Below are positions 1 through 6,416 of a stretch of DNA of 6,512 nucleotides, in pieces. A program made the translations under genes and the position numbers. The stretch is from Cyanobacteria bacterium UBA1221 (GTDB taxonomy: Bacteria > Cyanobacteriota > Vampirovibrionia > Gastranaerophilales > Gastranaerophilaceae). Position 1 is the first letter of the stretch. Each line of letters opens with the position of its first letter. The stretch lies in NCBI GenBank assembly GCA_002309425.1, contig DBXD01000005.1, positions 1 to 6,512 of the forward strand, given 5' to 3'. Under the pieces are notes generated by a model. That model saw only the letters and a list, made by a program, of their open reading frames with translations, was not told where the DNA came from and made no database searches.

Positions 1-20
1 CCAAACTGAGCTACGCTCCC
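1..20 (-). tRNA. tRNA gene, 5' end only (isotype not determinable)
   Basis: Read on the minus strand from position 20, the sequence is GGGAGCGTAGCTCAGTTTGG. This matches the first bases of a tRNA: a 7-nt acceptor strand (GGGAGCG), T8-A9, the D-stem strand GCTC, then A14 and a D-loop with the invariant GG. The rest of the gene, including the anticodon, lies outside the window to the left, so the amino acid cannot be named. A promoter with consensus spacing sits about 55 bases upstream on the same strand, which supports a real, transcribed gene. Confidence 0.85.
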
Positions 21-73
21 ATATTTTTTTGTCACTTCTCAAAAGGCTTTTTCTGCCCCTCTCGACATTTATT

Positions 74-102
74 ATTATAAAATGCTGATTTTTTTTTTGC
101 AA
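74..102 (-). promoter_or_regulatory. Probable sigma-70-type promoter of the tRNA gene
   Basis: On the minus strand, TTGCAA (102-97) is followed by a 17-base spacer and a perfect TATAAT (79-74). Transcription would start near position 67 and give a leader of about 45 nt before the tRNA 5' end at 20, which RNase P would remove. The -35 box matches four of six consensus bases, and the spacing is ideal. The surrounding DNA is AT-rich, so chance hexamers are common, but the exact spacing and correct orientation make this one credible. Confidence 0.55.
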
Positions 103-181
103 TAGCTTTTTATATTTATAATATTTTACATGTCAAAGAAATGTAAACAAATTTTAATATTTTTTTTATTTTTATCAAATT

Positions 182-198
182 TATACTATTCATATACT
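182..198 (+). promoter_or_regulatory. Possible -10 elements for the calpain-like gene
   Basis: Two TATACT hexamers lie at 182-187 and 193-198, just upstream of the start codon at 209. Each matches five of six bases of the -10 consensus. Neither has a recognisable -35 box at 16-18 bases; the upstream DNA there is mostly T and A. If the second is used, transcription would begin around 205 and leave almost no untranslated leader, in keeping with the absence of a Shine-Dalgarno sequence. This is a weak call because the whole stretch is A+T. Confidence 0.25.
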
Positions 199-208
199 TT
201 ATATATAT

Positions 209-2326
209 ATGAAAATCGGGGATAATTTTACGTTATTAAACAATATGAAAGATATTTATGTGGTTACGGATAACTCGGCGACTACAAATCCTCAACGCCA
301 AATTGAAATTTTTAAACAAAAAGATAATAATATAAATAAACCTATATCTAATAAATCACAAAACCCCATCACAAACGAGTTAATTAATATTACTAATTCT
401 AAAGGATTTTTTTCTAGTGATTTAAGCAATCTTGAAGCCATTATTTATAATCAACTTAACGAAAATAATATTATTGAAGTTTTGATGGATTACCAGACAT
501 TAAATAAAAAAAATCTTTTGGAAGAAATATGTAATTTAAAATGTGCAAGTAATAATACAAGAAGACTTTTAATTTTGGATTTGGTAGATAAGTTAGAAAA
601 AGCTAACGAAGACGCAAATCGAGAAATCCAGCCTCTAATTAATAATCTAAGAAGTGAAATAAATTATCAATTTAAGAAGATAGGATTTACTGATACAAAA
701 TGTATGAGTTCCATGTTTGAGGCATTAGTAGAAAAAATCCAAAATAAGCCGAAACAAATAAATTATAAAAAGAGGACTGATTTTGAGAAAGAATTTTCAA
801 CAGAAGAATTGGTACCCAAAAGTAACAAACAAGAATATATTGGGAAATTACACCTAAAAGACGAAAATGGAATATCACGTGACATAATTATTGGAAAAGA
901 CGTACATTATGATATTGGTAATGGCAGAAAACTGATTGAAGTATATCATTATGATAACTCCAAAAAAGACTTTGTACTGTACAGTAAGAGTATACATATG
1001 GGAGAAAAAGTTATTAAATCAGCAACCTATAGACCTGATGGACATATTGCCTACGTTTATCATCAAAATAATGAAGGACACGAAATCTACAGGTTTCGGG
1101 CTAATGGTACAATATATCAGCAAGAAATCACGACAAATAAAAACGCACAATACTTCACATTTGGGAAAAACGGTAATTTAGCAATAATTGAAAACTGCGT
1201 AAGAGATACCGATGGACATTATGATGAAGAAAAGACTGATATGAAATTTTTTGATAGAGAAGGACGTTCAATGACTACTTTTGGCAGCTATTGGACATTT
1301 GACTGCGAAGGGGATAATAATGAAATTATTGAAAAAAATATTCTGAAAAAAATATGGTCATTATCAAAAGATAATCTTAATATGAATATAATTACAGAAT
1401 ATCCTACTTGGACTATTATTTGTGATTATGGCGAAAGGTACGCTGCTAAAATATTGTCGTATATCAAAGATATATGCATGGACTTGGCACAAGAACGTAA
1501 TATTGATATAAATGATTTATACAACCAATTTTTAGTCTTAATTCATAAAAATGATAAAGAAAATATTGAAAAAGCCGGCTCAGTGGTGTTACAAATGCTT
1601 GCTAGGGTAACAAATAAATATGATTATGTTGATGAAGAAAATTATCAGAATTATGCACCTGCAAATGGGAAATTGGATAAAGATTTTTCACAAGGACATT
1701 TCGGAACATGTTGGTTAACGTGTTCTATAAAATCTCTTACAATGACTCCAGGCGGACAAAAATTATTAAAGGAAATAGTAAAAAAAGATCCTATTACAAA
1801 TGAAATAACTGTCACACTAAAGGGTGCACCTGAAGGTCAGCAAACATATCGTTATACACAGGAACAGATTAATCAAGCTAGTGAACTCTCCACTGGCGAA
1901 GGAGATGCGAGGGCAATAGAAATGGCAGTAAGAGACCATTTTTTAGCTCATGCTAAAAAAGGTGAGCCTTACGATATTAATGGAAATGATTTAGCAAAAG
2001 CGCTTGAATTATTAAGTGGTAAAAAAGGCAAAGAACAATTTTATTATAGTACTTTTTGGCAAGATAGTATAACCTCAGACCAAAGAACAGAACTTATTAA
2101 TTATCTTAAATCTATTGCAAATAAGGGGAATATCATTGGCAATTGCGCCTTTGCATATAATAATGAATGGCAAGGGATTTATACAGGACATGCATATACA
2201 TTGTACAAAGTGGACAATAAATTTGTTTATGTAGTAAATCCTTGGGATACTTCTAGAGAAATAAAAATACCCATTGACGAATTTACCGCAAATTGTCACT
2301 ATATATATACAATAGATTTAGAGTAA
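209..2326 (+). CDS. Calpain-like (C2 family) cysteine peptidase with long N-terminal region
   Basis: A 705-residue protein whose last ~220 residues resemble the papain-fold catalytic core of calpains. The active-site block SQGHFGTCWLTCSIKSL supplies the oxyanion-hole Gln495 and nucleophile Cys501. GHAYTLYKV supplies His661, and VYVVNPWD supplies Asn677. A middle motif, GEGDARAIEMAV, resembles the calpain segment between Cys and His. With Cys, His and Asn all present, the peptidase is probably active; its substrate is unknown. No calcium-binding EF-hands or C2 domain are evident. Residues 1-65 are Asn/Lys-rich and polar, about 70-185 look helical, and about 208-355 are beta-rich with 22-residue repeats; I recognise no family for these. 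There is no signal peptide or membrane segment, so it is cytoplasmic or exported by an unseen route. ATG at 209 is the first ATG of the frame but has no Shine-Dalgarno; Met13 (245) is an alternative. The gene appears monocistronic, ending at the terminator at 2363. It is more AT-rich than the GH57 gene. Confidence 0.8.
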   Translation: MKIGDNFTLLNNMKDIYVVTDNSATTNPQRQIEIFKQKDNNINKPISNKSQNPITNELINITNSKGFFSSDLSNLEAIIYNQLNENNIIEVLMDYQTLNKKNLLEEICNLKCASNNTRRLLILDLVDKLEKANEDANREIQPLINNLRSEINYQFKKIGFTDTKCMSSMFEALVEKIQNKPKQINYKKRTDFEKEFSTEELVPKSNKQEYIGKLHLKDENGISRDIIIGKDVHYDIGNGRKLIEVYHYDNSKKDFVLYSKSIHMGEKVIKSATYRPDGHIAYVYHQNNEGHEIYRFRANGTIYQQEITTNKNAQYFTFGKNGNLAIIENCVRDTDGHYDEEKTDMKFFDREGRSMTTFGSYWTFDCEGDNNEIIEKNILKKIWSLSKDNLNMNIITEYPTWTIICDYGERYAAKILSYIKDICMDLAQERNIDINDLYNQFLVLIHKNDKENIEKAGSVVLQMLARVTNKYDYVDEENYQNYAPANGKLDKDFSQGHFGTCWLTCSIKSLTMTPGGQKLLKEIVKKDPITNEITVTLKGAPEGQQTYRYTQEQINQASELSTGEGDARAIEMAVRDHFLAHAKKGEPYDINGNDLAKALELLSGKKGKEQFYYSTFWQDSITSDQRTELINYLKSIANKGNIIGNCAFAYNNEWQGIYTGHAYTLYKVDNKFVYVVNPWDTSREIKIPIDEFTANCHYIYTIDLE
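1028..1225 (+). repeat. Three tandem 22-residue protein repeats inside the calpain-like gene
   Basis: Three successive 22-codon units line up without gaps at residues 274-295, 296-317 and 318-339. Each starts aromatic-x-x-(D/N)-G-x-(I/L): YRPDGHI, FRANGTI and FGKNGNL, with the glycines at 278, 300 and 322. A fourth, looser copy (FDREG, Gly352) follows after an 8-residue insertion. The alternating hydrophobic/polar pattern suggests beta-hairpins. The period and the aromatic/DG signature recall YD (RHS-type) or MORN_2-type repeats, but the resemblance is partial and the family assignment is inference. The DNA units are not identical, so this is an old protein-level repeat and not a recent tandem duplication. 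Confidence 0.5.
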
Positions 2327-2362
2327 GGATAGTCTGTAACTCATACTATTTTTATAATTAAA

Positions 2363-2396
2363 ACAAAAACTCCGGCAATAACACCGGAGTTTTTGT
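2363..2396. terminator. Bidirectional rho-independent terminator between convergent genes
   Basis: A perfect 13-bp inverted repeat, ACAAAAACTCCGG (2363-2375) and CCGGAGTTTTTGT (2384-2396), flanks an 8-base loop. The GC-rich core CTCCGG/CCGGAG is followed by five T's on each strand, so it can act in both directions. It lies 36 bases past the calpain-like stop codon and 18 bases past the GH57 stop codon on the other strand, the expected place for a shared terminator of two converging genes. Confidence 0.9.
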
Positions 2397-2414
2397 CAAT
2401 ATTTTTCTTAACTG

Positions 2415-4139
2415 CTAATCATTATAAAGCGGAGCCAATTTCTTTGATTGCTGAGGAATTACTCCCTCTTCTATTGACTGATATACCCTGTAATCAATTA
2501 CAGAGAAGCAGTTATCAATACTCTCTATCTCTCTTAATTTCGCATCATCAATGTTGCCGCTTTCTATCATATCGCAGATTAACATAAATCTGTCAACATG
2601 CTCTCTGAACCTGTCGGTTGCATAATCCTTTGCCTGCCACGTTGTGATCAAGAACGGCCAGTCAGAACTCTGCAACAACAGATTTTCTCTTGCCATCTGA
2701 TTTAATGCTCTGTGCAGCAATTTATCGTCAGGAATATCAGGATACCTGTCTGCAATTTTGCATATACGTTTTTCGCAAGCATGAATTATCGGCCACATCC
2801 ATTCCGTTAAATGGTTCTGCCATACATAGAAGTGTCCGCCTTGTCCCCAAGAACTCTCAGGGATTTGGATAGCTTCCGTAGGCGGATGTGCTTTCAGGTA
2901 TTCACCTGCCGTCATACGTTCAACATCAGGTACGTAGTTATTGAATTTCTTAATTACCTGTTTGATAAATTCAATACCTTCAAACCACCAGTGTCCGAAT
3001 AATTCCGTATCAAATGATACCATTACCAAACCCTCTTTACCGTTGTGAGCTTTTTTGTAATCGTTCAGCAAGTGGTAAATTAAAGTTGTATAGTGGTCTG
3101 AATTTTCACCGACTTTATTAAATGCCAATACAGGATCATACAACATCTTGTCACCCAAGTCAGTCTTAGGTGAAGTTATTCTCCAGTAGTGCATACCGGA
3201 TTTGTCATCTTTTTTGTGAAATTCTCTGAAACATCCGTCACCCGGATAACCGTCAGCCGCTGACCACACCTGATAGCCGGCTCTGTCGTTTCTTCCCATT
3301 ACTGCGACCTGAGCATCAGGTAACCAATAAGCAGAATATGTGTCATACCCTGTCGGTGCTCTGTCAGGCAGCGGTATGTATTCAATATTTCCGTAAACAC
3401 CGATTACACGTCTGTTTCCGATAGAATTTCCACCCTCAATAACGTGTGATTCTGTAAAGAAATATTCTATATCATTATTTTCAAGTGTTACTTCAATCGC
3501 AGGACGCCAGTGTTTTCTGCCGTCTTTTCCGATATACTCATAACCTTGTCTGTACGCACATTCCGGCAGCCAGCATCCTTTCGCTTTCTTTCCGAAAAGT
3601 CGTTTTGTAGTATCGGAACCGACTTTAAATTGTGCATTCAAATTACTGTCAGTTGCAAGCAGCGGAGAAAATCCGTGAGTTGCACCCGAAGTAGTAATTT
3701 CAATACATCCTAAATCCTGATACTTTCTGAACGCACCTATCAAATCCATTCCGTATTTGTTTACGAAAGAATCTTTGATATGGTTAAACCAATCAAAATA
3801 GTATTTTGCCAGATATTTTAAATGTTGAGAGTGAGGAACTTTTTCGTCAGGATATCTTTCAAGGTCTTTTGCAACTTTTGCTATCCTTGAATCAAGATAT
3901 TTGACAAACCCGTGTTTTAAATGCTCATCATTAAGCTGTTCGGCTAGTATTGGGGTAATTCCTACCGTCAATTTTGCTTGAATTCCTTCATCATACAATT
4001 CTGAAATTGCATTCAAAAGAGGTACGTATGTTTCTGACATACATTCGTACAGATTTTCCTCACCGAACGGCCACATACCGGCTTTTCGGTAATAAGGAAG
4101 GTGGCTGTGTAACATAAATACAAATTGACCTACTGACAT
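2415..4139 (-). CDS. GH57 family 1,4-alpha-glucan branching enzyme-like protein
   Basis: A 574-residue protein with the five conserved GH57 regions: HSHLPY (11-16), SGATHG (151-156), WLPECAY (190-196), SFDTELFGHWW (375-385) and a late block from WGQGGHFYVW (431-440). Glu193 is the expected nucleophile and Asp377 the acid/base, as in characterised GH57 branching enzymes such as Thermococcus TK1436. The helical C-terminal part with QSSDWPF (490-496) is typical of the GH57/DUF1957 branching-enzyme subgroup found in thermophiles and Cyanobacteria, and the length is normal for it. The likely reaction is making alpha-1,6 branches in alpha-1,4-glucan during glycogen synthesis. The nearest alternatives are GH57 amylase or 4-alpha-glucanotransferase, but the motifs fit branching better. 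It has no signal peptide, so it is cytoplasmic. I chose ATG at 4139 because GGAGG lies five bases upstream and the HxH motif follows at once. The frame stays open 29 codons further to a TTG at 4226. The gene appears monocistronic and divergent from the GH38 gene. Confidence 0.9.
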   Translation of the reverse strand: MSVGQFVFMLHSHLPYYRKAGMWPFGEENLYECMSETYVPLLNAISELYDEGIQAKLTVGITPILAEQLNDEHLKHGFVKYLDSRIAKVAKDLERYPDEKVPHSQHLKYLAKYYFDWFNHIKDSFVNKYGMDLIGAFRKYQDLGCIEITTSGATHGFSPLLATDSNLNAQFKVGSDTTKRLFGKKAKGCWLPECAYRQGYEYIGKDGRKHWRPAIEVTLENNDIEYFFTESHVIEGGNSIGNRRVIGVYGNIEYIPLPDRAPTGYDTYSAYWLPDAQVAVMGRNDRAGYQVWSAADGYPGDGCFREFHKKDDKSGMHYWRITSPKTDLGDKMLYDPVLAFNKVGENSDHYTTLIYHLLNDYKKAHNGKEGLVMVSFDTELFGHWWFEGIEFIKQVIKKFNNYVPDVERMTAGEYLKAHPPTEAIQIPESSWGQGGHFYVWQNHLTEWMWPIIHACEKRICKIADRYPDIPDDKLLHRALNQMARENLLLQSSDWPFLITTWQAKDYATDRFREHVDRFMLICDMIESGNIDDAKLREIESIDNCFSVIDYRVYQSIEEGVIPQQSKKLAPLYND

Positions 4140-4144
4140 CAATG

Positions 4145-4149
4145 CCTCC
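4145..4149 (-). promoter_or_regulatory. Shine-Dalgarno sequence setting the GH57 start
   Basis: On the minus strand GGAGG (4149-4145) precedes the ATG at 4139-4137 with five bases between. This decides the start at MSVGQ over the in-frame upstream codons (ATG at 4154, TTG at 4226). It is the only textbook ribosome binding site among the three complete genes here. Confidence 0.75.
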
Positions 4150-4286
4150 ATATTTCTCTCTTTATCCAGAGTCATACTTTTATATAACAGGGTTCTATTA
4201 CTAAAATATATAACACAAACGGGCAAAAAATATAATCCTCCAGAACTAATTCCATTGAATAAATTTACAAAAGTTAAAATATAAAA

Positions 4287-4314
4287 CTTATATAATCATT
4301 AAATAAATCGTAAA
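4287..4314 (-). promoter_or_regulatory. Weak candidate promoter for the GH57 gene
   Basis: On the minus strand TTTACG (4314-4309) and TATAAG (4292-4287) are separated by 16 bases. They match four and five of six consensus positions respectively. Use of this site would give a leader of about 140 nt before the GH57 ATG. The region is AT-rich and other TATA-like hexamers occur closer to the gene without a matching -35 box, so this is only the best of several weak options. Confidence 0.25.
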
Positions 4315-4352
4315 ACATTTGGTTTTATTGAAATGCAGCGAAATTTATTATA

Positions 4353-4382
4353 TTGCCAAAATTTGGAGTTAGGCTGTATAAT
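4353..4382 (+). promoter_or_regulatory. Probable sigma-70-type promoter of the GH38 gene
   Basis: TTGCCA (4353-4358, five of six matches) is followed by an 18-base spacer and a perfect TATAAT (4377-4382). Transcription would start about seven bases downstream, at or near the A of the GH38 ATG (4389), implying a leaderless or almost leaderless message. There is no Shine-Dalgarno within 15 bases of that ATG, which agrees with this reading. Confidence 0.5.
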
Positions 4383-4388
4383 AATTTC

Positions 4389-6410
4389 ATGAAGAAAAAA
4401 GTTATTGCATATTTACATACACATTGGGACAGAGAATGGTACAGGGAATTTGAAGTTTTCAGACTCCGCCTGATTAGAGTTTTTGACAATGTGCTGAGTT
4501 TGCTCGAAAAAAATCAAATACCGTCATTTTATTTTGACGGACAGGTTTCTGCTCTTCTGGATTATCTGAAAATAAAACCGGAAAAAGAAAAACTTGTCCG
4601 CCGATTAATAAAAGAAAAAAAACTTTTTATCGGTCCGTTTTTCACATTAGTAGATGAATTTTTAACAGACAGATCTTGTTTTGAAAAAAATCTTGAAATC
4701 GGGTTGAGAATATCGAGAGATTTTGGATGCGAAGATTTTATAGGATATCTTGCAGATACGTTCGGACACAGTCAAAATGTTCCGAAAATTCTTAAAAAAT
4801 ACGGTATTGATAAGTGTGCGGTCTGGCGCGGATGCGGTGATGAAATTCCGTCAGAATTTATTTTCAACGGAGTGAATACCGTTAATCTGGTACGCGGTTA
4901 TTTTATGGATATTTTTTCTTCTAAAAAAACAATTGAAGAAAAAACGGATTGGTTAAAGTCTAATCTCGATAAAATTGCCGAAAAATCAGGAAATGTTCTG
5001 TTACTTCCGATAGGTGCAGACCACCTAGGAGTTGAACCTGATATTACCGAACAAATACGGCAGGTTAATGAACTGCTCAAAGATTATGAAATCAAACTTT
5101 CTAATCCGTTCGAGTATTTTGAACTTGTAAAGAATAATTTTAAATTTGAATGGAATAATGAACTGAGAGATAACAGCAGGACTTTTATTTTGCAGGGTGC
5201 ATATTCCGCAAGAACGAAGATAAAGAGAGCAAATGTCATTGCTTCCTGCAAACTTCACTTTGCAAATATGATGCAGGAAAGTTTAGGCGGAAAATATACC
5301 AACGAAATAGAATATGCATATAAAGTTCTCCTAAAAAACCAGGCACATGACGGTATTTGCGGCTGTTCAACAGATGACGTACATCAGGAAAATATGATTC
5401 GCTACAAAAAAGTTATTCAAATCTCAGATACGATACTGAAAGAATTACATTTTCTGTATAAGGAAAAATTTTATGAAAAATTTAAATCACACTATAAGAA
5501 ATACAGTAAAATTGCGGAATTTGAATATATCATAGTTCCTGATGGCTGCCAAATCACAGGAAAACATGCCGGATTTGACGATAAAATTCTGTATGATACC
5601 CAACGGATACCCGTCACAGAAGATTACACCACCGTATATAAATACTTAAAAGCAATAAATTTTGATGAGAATGACGGTTCGCCGATGGGTGTTCTGAAAG
5701 AAATATTCAAAATAGAAGGGGACAAAATAAAACTTTTGGACGGAGTAGAAATTGACTTTGTCCGATATACTGATATTGGGGATACCTACAATTTCGGAGC
5801 AGTAGAAAAAGAAAAGCCTGAAATTGCAAAAATTCTCGGTTCAAAAGATATTATGAATGGTGAATTAAGAGCGGGTATTACAGTAAAAACATCCTTTTTT
5901 GACGTAGAGTTATTTTTAGACAGAGGTTCTAATTTAATAAGATTTAAAATCGAGTGGGATAATAAATACAAAAATAAATTGTGGCAGGTCAGATTTACCG
6001 TAAAGGAGCCAATATATCAGACTTTTTCTGAAGATTTGAACACACTCATTAAACGTGAATTTGATCCTGATTATGATATGCGGGAGCACTTGCCCAAAAC
6101 TCGCGGAATAGAAGTAAAAACTAACTTTGCACCTATGCAAAGGTATGTAGGAACAAAGAATTTTGGAATAATTACCAAAGGTTTAACGGAATATGAAGTT
6201 TTCAAAAACACATTATCCGTTACTTTATTACGTTCTGTCGGTATTATTTCAAATCCGGAAAATCCGTCACGCTCGACCCCCGCAGGACCCCCGATTGAAG
6301 TTCCGGATGCACAGCAGCTCGGTTACAATATTGCGGAATTCGCAGTAGGATTTTTCAGCCCGGAATTGTATGATAACTACATAAAAGAATATCTGGCATC
6401 AGGGTTATAA
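4389..6410 (+). CDS. GH38 family alpha-mannosidase-like glycoside hydrolase, short form
   Basis: A 673-residue protein with the GH38 signature. HTHWDREWY (10-18) gives zinc ligands His12 and Asp14. LADTFGHSQ (121-129) gives Asp123, the expected nucleophile and third zinc ligand. NQAHDGICGCS (317-327) gives His320, the fourth ligand. GDTYNF (464-469) and LTLLRSVG (about 611-618) match conserved C-terminal beta-domain motifs. The expected activity is retaining hydrolysis of alpha-mannosides, perhaps from mannosylated oligosaccharides or mannosylglycerate as with E. coli MngB, but linkage and substrate cannot be read from sequence. There is no signal peptide, so it is cytoplasmic. Bacterial GH38 enzymes are usually around 850-900 residues. 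Here the segment between the helical bundle and GDTYNF is condensed and the C-terminus ends early, yet all metal ligands remain. ATG at 4389 is preferred over the in-frame TTG at 4353, because the TTG coincides with the -35 box and adds 12 residues the family does not need. No further gene follows on this strand. Confidence 0.88.
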   Translation: MKKKVIAYLHTHWDREWYREFEVFRLRLIRVFDNVLSLLEKNQIPSFYFDGQVSALLDYLKIKPEKEKLVRRLIKEKKLFIGPFFTLVDEFLTDRSCFEKNLEIGLRISRDFGCEDFIGYLADTFGHSQNVPKILKKYGIDKCAVWRGCGDEIPSEFIFNGVNTVNLVRGYFMDIFSSKKTIEEKTDWLKSNLDKIAEKSGNVLLLPIGADHLGVEPDITEQIRQVNELLKDYEIKLSNPFEYFELVKNNFKFEWNNELRDNSRTFILQGAYSARTKIKRANVIASCKLHFANMMQESLGGKYTNEIEYAYKVLLKNQAHDGICGCSTDDVHQENMIRYKKVIQISDTILKELHFLYKEKFYEKFKSHYKKYSKIAEFEYIIVPDGCQITGKHAGFDDKILYDTQRIPVTEDYTTVYKYLKAINFDENDGSPMGVLKEIFKIEGDKIKLLDGVEIDFVRYTDIGDTYNFGAVEKEKPEIAKILGSKDIMNGELRAGITVKTSFFDVELFLDRGSNLIRFKIEWDNKYKNKLWQVRFTVKEPIYQTFSEDLNTLIKREFDPDYDMREHLPKTRGIEVKTNFAPMQRYVGTKNFGIITKGLTEYEVFKNTLSVTLLRSVGIISNPENPSRSTPAGPPIEVPDAQQLGYNIAEFAVGFFSPELYDNYIKEYLASGL

Positions 6411-6416
6411 TTTTAC

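Noticed and set aside
89..98. T-run as a terminator for a plus-strand transcript
   Set aside because: There is no GC-rich hairpin directly before it and no plus-strand gene ending nearby. It sits inside the spacer of the minus-strand tRNA promoter.
1..208. tRNA-linked integrated element (attachment-site scar)
   Set aside because: There is no integrase or transposase in the window and no repeat of the tRNA sequence elsewhere in it. The tRNA 3' end, the usual integration site, points away from the window.
687..2299. Short open frames overlapping the calpain-like gene on both strands (for example 687-878 and 2075-2299 on minus, 936-1181 on plus)
   Set aside because: They lie wholly inside a long gene with clear conserved motifs, show no recognisable domain and have no supporting ribosome binding site. 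They are chance frames in AT-rich DNA.
2393..3713. Plus-strand open frames opposite the GH57 gene
   Set aside because: They are reverse-strand shadows of a well-conserved GH57 coding sequence. The first also overlaps the terminator hairpin.
4200..4255. Small minus-strand frame starting at an ATG near 4255 in the divergent region
   Set aside because: It would encode only about 27 hydrophobic residues, has no ribosome binding site before its ATG and resembles nothing known. I treat it as leader sequence.
4353..4388. TTG start codon giving the GH38 protein 12 extra residues
   Set aside because: The TTG is part of the probable -35 box, the extension has no conserved motif, and GH38 proteins normally begin a few residues before the HxHWD motif.
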